This document shows positions 43,580 through 46,243 of a stretch of 46,243 nt of DNA, one piece after another. This stretch comes from Pseudooctadecabacter sp. (lineage in GTDB: Bacteria; Pseudomonadota; Alphaproteobacteria; Rhodobacterales; Rhodobacteraceae). The position numbers were made by a program, and so were the translations under genes. The notes beneath the pieces were generated by a model. That model was not told the DNA's origin. It made no database searches and saw only the letters and a list, made by a program, of their open reading frames with translations. Position 1 is the stretch's first letter. Every line of letters starts with the position of its first letter. The stretch lies in contig NZ_JAHDGE010000024.1 in the NCBI RefSeq assembly GCF_020627745.1, positions 1 to 46,243 on the forward strand. The letters run 5' to 3'.

Positions 43580-45510
43580 GATTTGCCCTCCAGATACCGT
43601 TTCTTGGCCTGTTCCTGGCGTGCGTAATCGCGGACCATGTTTTCAATGGCGACTTCATCGGATTTGTCCGCATAACGGAATTCACTGTCCGCGTATCGGT
43701 TGATTTCCTGAATCACCATTTCAACGGTGATCGGCTGACGCATCTCTTCGATCATCGCCTTTTTGGTGTCGTAGTCCTTTTGCAAGAACAGCTCAGGGTT
43801 TTCCATCCACGCATCGGGCAGTTCGAAATCCATCGCGCGGACTTTGACCGCATCGGTGATGTTCTTGATCGCGCGGCCCGTAAACCGGCTGTCTGCCTCC
43901 TGAATACCTTTCAAGTAGGTGCCCAACTTGTTGATCGTATCAAGTTCCCCCACTTGGGACGACACCCGATCAAAGACATTCATCAACCCCGGCTCATGGG
44001 GTTTTGAATGGCTTTCGAACGATGCAGCCACCGCCTTTTTGATCTCTTGCGCGCTGAACACCTCATGATCGCCCACTGGGATGTCGTGGTTCTTGCCCAT
44101 CAGCAGATACAGGATATCCACGTAGTCTTCCCGCGTCTGCGGCCCGTCCACCAAGAAACGCGCCCCGGCCCGTTGGCGCAAGGCATCATCGACATTCTCG
44201 GGGTAGTTCGAAAACATCCCGAAGGTGCAATTCCCGCGCACCACGGTGTTGGCCCCTGCAAAGCTTTCCATCAGGACCGCCGTAATTTCCAACTGCCCCG
44301 CGCTGGATTGCCGATCCCCCCGCTTGCCCGCCAACTGATCAATGTCATCAATCGTGCCAAAGCCGATCACGCCGGGATCAATCACGTTGTTGATAAACGC
44401 CTTGGCGTTCTGGCCTGATTTGCCCTGATAGCTGTCGATGTTGTCGGTGCTCAGGTTCTGATACCGGAACGCATATCCTGCCACCTGACAATAGTCGTTG
44501 ATCAACCCCGCCATCATCTGGATCAACGTCGTCTTACCGGTGCCCGGCGCACCATCACCCATAAAGGTAAAGATGAACCCGCCCAGTTCCGCAAAAGGGT
44601 TCAGCTTGCGGTCAAAATCATAGGCCATCAGCATCTTGGCCAGCTTCATCGACTGGTACTTGGCGATGTGGTTGCCCACGACCTCATTGGGTTTCTTGAA
44701 GGTCATGGTCAGCGTGCTGGATTTGCCTTTGCGCGCGGGGCTGAAGCCACGGATCGTCAGCCCGTCTTCCTCAACCGTCCATGAGGCGGAGGTGAAAGGA
44801 TCCAACCGCCCCGCAGTCGATGCGCGCGCCTCGACCTTGCCCATAAGCGCCTCGGCAAAGGCCAGCACAGTGGCGACCAGCTTGGGTTCCGTGTCGGCAA
44901 AAAGACCAATGTCCTGATCCAGTTCCCACAGCGCGCCATGCAGCGCGAGGGTGCCGTTGTCGGTCAAAACCTCCTCGACTTCACCAATCTCCACGGTCTC
45001 TTCGCCCGCATGGGGCGCCAGTAGAAACGCCGTGGCATTGGCGAAAACAAAAAGCGTCACAAGCGCCTCAGCCGTCAGGAATTCGCTGAACTCGGCCGTC
45101 TTGCCTGCGGGCAATGTCCCCTCAAGGTTCGCGCGTTTCAGATCGGCCAGCCCCGTCCGGTCTGCATATTGTTCCGCCACCGTCAGGGCGATGGCGATGG
45201 CGCGGCGCAAACCGTGCAGCACGGTGGCCTGCGCGGGTGAGACCAGATCGTCCCCCGCATCCGCGCCTTCAATCCGCGCCAACAACTGCACGCCTTCGCT
45301 GCGGGTCGTCCGCCGCGTCACCAAACCGGGCGTGGTGCTGCGAAACCGCCGCCGTGTGCCGATGCCGCTGGATTTCTCGGCCACCGGCGCATCTTTCGCC
45401 TCCGCTATCCGCGGCGTATGATCAAACCCTTGCACCATCGCAGTGGCGGCGGCGTAGTGCGCAACAATATCTTCCTCGCGCAGCTCCATTGTGTCGCTTG
45501 TCTGGCTCAT
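43576..45510 (-). CDS. AAA+ family ATPase
   Basis: 644 residues. The N-terminal ~300 residues have no motif I know. The AAA+ core follows: Walker A GDGAPGTGKTT (318-328), Walker B VIGFGTIDDID (381-391), sensor 1 near N435 (GMFSNYPENVD), a candidate Arg finger at R446/R451 (DALRQRAGARF) and sensor 2 near R546 (SRFTGRAIKNI). The C-terminal tail is highly charged (VRDYARQEQAKKRYLEGKS). No protease or helicase domain is attached. It is followed without a gap by genes for two polytopic membrane proteins, suggesting it acts on or with a membrane complex. Confidence 0.88.
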   Translation of the reverse strand: MSQTSDTMELREEDIVAHYAAATAMVQGFDHTPRIAEAKDAPVAEKSSGIGTRRRFRSTTPGLVTRRTTRSEGVQLLARIEGADAGDDLVSPAQATVLHGLRRAIAIALTVAEQYADRTGLADLKRANLEGTLPAGKTAEFSEFLTAEALVTLFVFANATAFLLAPHAGEETVEIGEVEEVLTDNGTLALHGALWELDQDIGLFADTEPKLVATVLAFAEALMGKVEARASTAGRLDPFTSASWTVEEDGLTIRGFSPARKGKSSTLTMTFKKPNEVVGNHIAKYQSMKLAKMLMAYDFDRKLNPFAELGGFIFTFMGDGAPGTGKTTLIQMMAGLINDYCQVAGYAFRYQNLSTDNIDSYQGKSGQNAKAFINNVIDPGVIGFGTIDDIDQLAGKRGDRQSSAGQLEITAVLMESFAGANTVVRGNCTFGMFSNYPENVDDALRQRAGARFLVDGPQTREDYVDILYLLMGKNHDIPVGDHEVFSAQEIKKAVAASFESHSKPHEPGLMNVFDRVSSQVGELDTINKLGTYLKGIQEADSRFTGRAIKNITDAVKVRAMDFELPDAWMENPELFLQKDYDTKKAMIEEMRQPITVEMVIQEINRYADSEFRYADKSDEVAIENMVRDYARQEQAKKRYLEGKS

Positions 45511-45519
45511 ACCGCCCCC

Positions 45520-45543
45520 TGCTTCGTTTTGCTAAAAATACTC
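45520..45543 (-). repeat. Dispersed 24-bp element, copy 2 (upstream of the AAA+ ATPase gene)
   Basis: On the minus strand it reads GAGTATTTTTAGCAAAAC and onward, 22 of 24 positions identical to 37783-37806. It ends 9 nt before the ATPase start codon, in the sense orientation, as does copy 1 relative to its gene. Confidence 0.6.
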
Positions 45544-45553
45544 AAATTCCGAC

Positions 45554-46243
45554 CTAACGATAACTCAGCACCCGCCCCTTGGGGGACACCACAAATTTCC
45601 GCACGTCCGCAAACCCCGGCGGCCTGCGTTCTTCCAGCGCCTGATAGGGCCGCTGTGGCAAGATGATCGACCGTTCGACCTTTGACGCGCCGGTCTCCGC
45701 ACCGCGCCCCTCGAACGGATCAAGCGCAAAGACCTCACGTTGGACGGACCCGAACCAGCCCGATTTTTCCTGCCGCGTGTCCTCGGACACCAATTCCTCT
45801 TCCGTCCAGACCAGCGCCCAGTCCTCGCCCACGGGCGCGCGCGCCAGTTCCAACACCTCGCGCAGCGGCCCCGTCTGGCGGGTGAAAGCATGGCTGTACA
45901 TCGGCCCCACATGGAACCGGCGAAGGCGTTTGGGGTGAAGGTCCGCGAAATCCTCATCAAAGCCGCGCGCGATGGTCAGAAGTTTCAGCCCCGCCACCGA
46001 TTGCGCCATCAGATGGGCCTGCACTTCCGGCCAGCGACGGTCGTCCTTGGGCAGACCCACGCCACCTGTGTCCTCGACCTCCATCAGGTAGATCGTCGGC
46101 AGGTTGATCTGGCTGTCATAAACCGCCCAGTGGATCAGAAACCGCCTGCGCATCCGCGCCTCATTGCCCAGCCATATGGCCTCAGGATCGTTGCGTGCCC
46201 AAAAGAGCTCCCCTTTGGACAACTCTTCGTAGTATAGCCGCTG
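45554..46243 (-). CDS. Unknown soluble protein, N-terminus beyond the right window edge
   Basis: The frame is open at 46243 and continues through QRLYYEELSKGELFWARND, so the TTG at 46222 is unlikely to be the true start; 229 residues are visible. There is no transmembrane helix. Features: Trp/Arg-rich WLGNEARMRRRFLIHWAVYD, an acidic VEDTGGVGLPKDDRRWPE, HPKRLRRFHVGPMYSHAF, and a C-terminal basic end VRKFVVSPKGRVLSYR. No family recognised. It lies 43 nt upstream of the AAA+ gene on the same strand and is probably part of the same operon, though element copy 2 lies between. Confidence 0.75.
   Translation of the reverse strand, partial: QRLYYEELSKGELFWARNDPEAIWLGNEARMRRRFLIHWAVYDSQINLPTIYLMEVEDTGGVGLPKDDRRWPEVQAHLMAQSVAGLKLLTIARGFDEDFADLHPKRLRRFHVGPMYSHAFTRQTGPLREVLELARAPVGEDWALVWTEEELVSEDTRQEKSGWFGSVQREVFALDPFEGRGAETGASKVERSIILPQRPYQALEERRPPGFADVRKFVVSPKGRVLSYR

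Noticed and set aside
1..46243. CRISPR array, prophage or insertion sequence
   Set aside because: No regularly spaced direct repeats, no transposase, integrase or phage structural gene motif was seen on either strand.

Overview
The window looks like chromosomal DNA of an aerobic marine alphaproteobacterium of the Rhodobacterales (Roseobacter group). The grounds are high GC, tightly packed operons with ATGA and TGATG overlaps, a FrcA-like single-domain sugar ABC ATPase, a two-domain ALDH16-type dehydrogenase beside deoC, an MttB-superfamily gene near a GcvT-type demethylase, and a DUF1523-type gene. This assignment comes from protein family recognition, not from a search. I saw no rRNA, tRNA, CRISPR array, transposase or phage gene.

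Layout. (1) 1-6967: xylose block. xylF, xylH, the ATPase gene, xylB and xylA (cut by the left edge) run leftwards. A divergent ROK regulator (xylR) runs right, and a candidate operator lies between xylF and xylR. (2) 6964-9734: a secreted FG-GAP/ASPIC-UnbV protein, overlapping xylR by 4 nt and convergent with a di-haem peroxidase of the MauG type. (3) 9802-19215: a LuxR-type regulator, a 400-bp control region with two strong palindromes, then a compact Tad/Flp pilus operon (flp, cpaB, three tadG/tadE-like genes, cpaE, cpaF, tadB, tadC). It has no secretin, prepilin peptidase or TadD gene in the window.

(4) 19283-25827: myo-inositol catabolism (iolD, a phytanoyl-CoA dioxygenase-like gene, iolC, iolB, an iolJ-like aldolase, iolG) behind a perfect 16-bp LacI-type palindrome. 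iolE and iolA are absent. (5) 25824-34805: kynureninase, a dimethylglycine/sarcosine dehydrogenase-like flavoprotein with a GcvT domain, a LysR regulator, a divergent MttB-superfamily methyltransferase, an NAD-dependent epimerase/dehydrogenase with a long acidic tail, and a two-component pair. (6) 35050-40188: rpe, divergent from an AraC-type regulator, deoC and a two-domain ALDH, probably for pentose and deoxyribose use.

(7) 40303-46243: a leftward run of seven genes of unknown role. They encode a partial soluble protein, an AAA+ ATPase, two polytopic membrane proteins, a 448-residue soluble protein, a two-helix small protein and a DUF1523-like membrane protein. This is the best candidate for an undescribed multi-component system: one ATPase wired by overlapping or abutting genes to several membrane partners.

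Most of the window serves scavenging of plant- and algae-derived sugars, polyols and methylated amines, plus surface attachment through Flp pili. Control is mostly local: each catabolic block has a neighbouring regulator or a recognisable operator.
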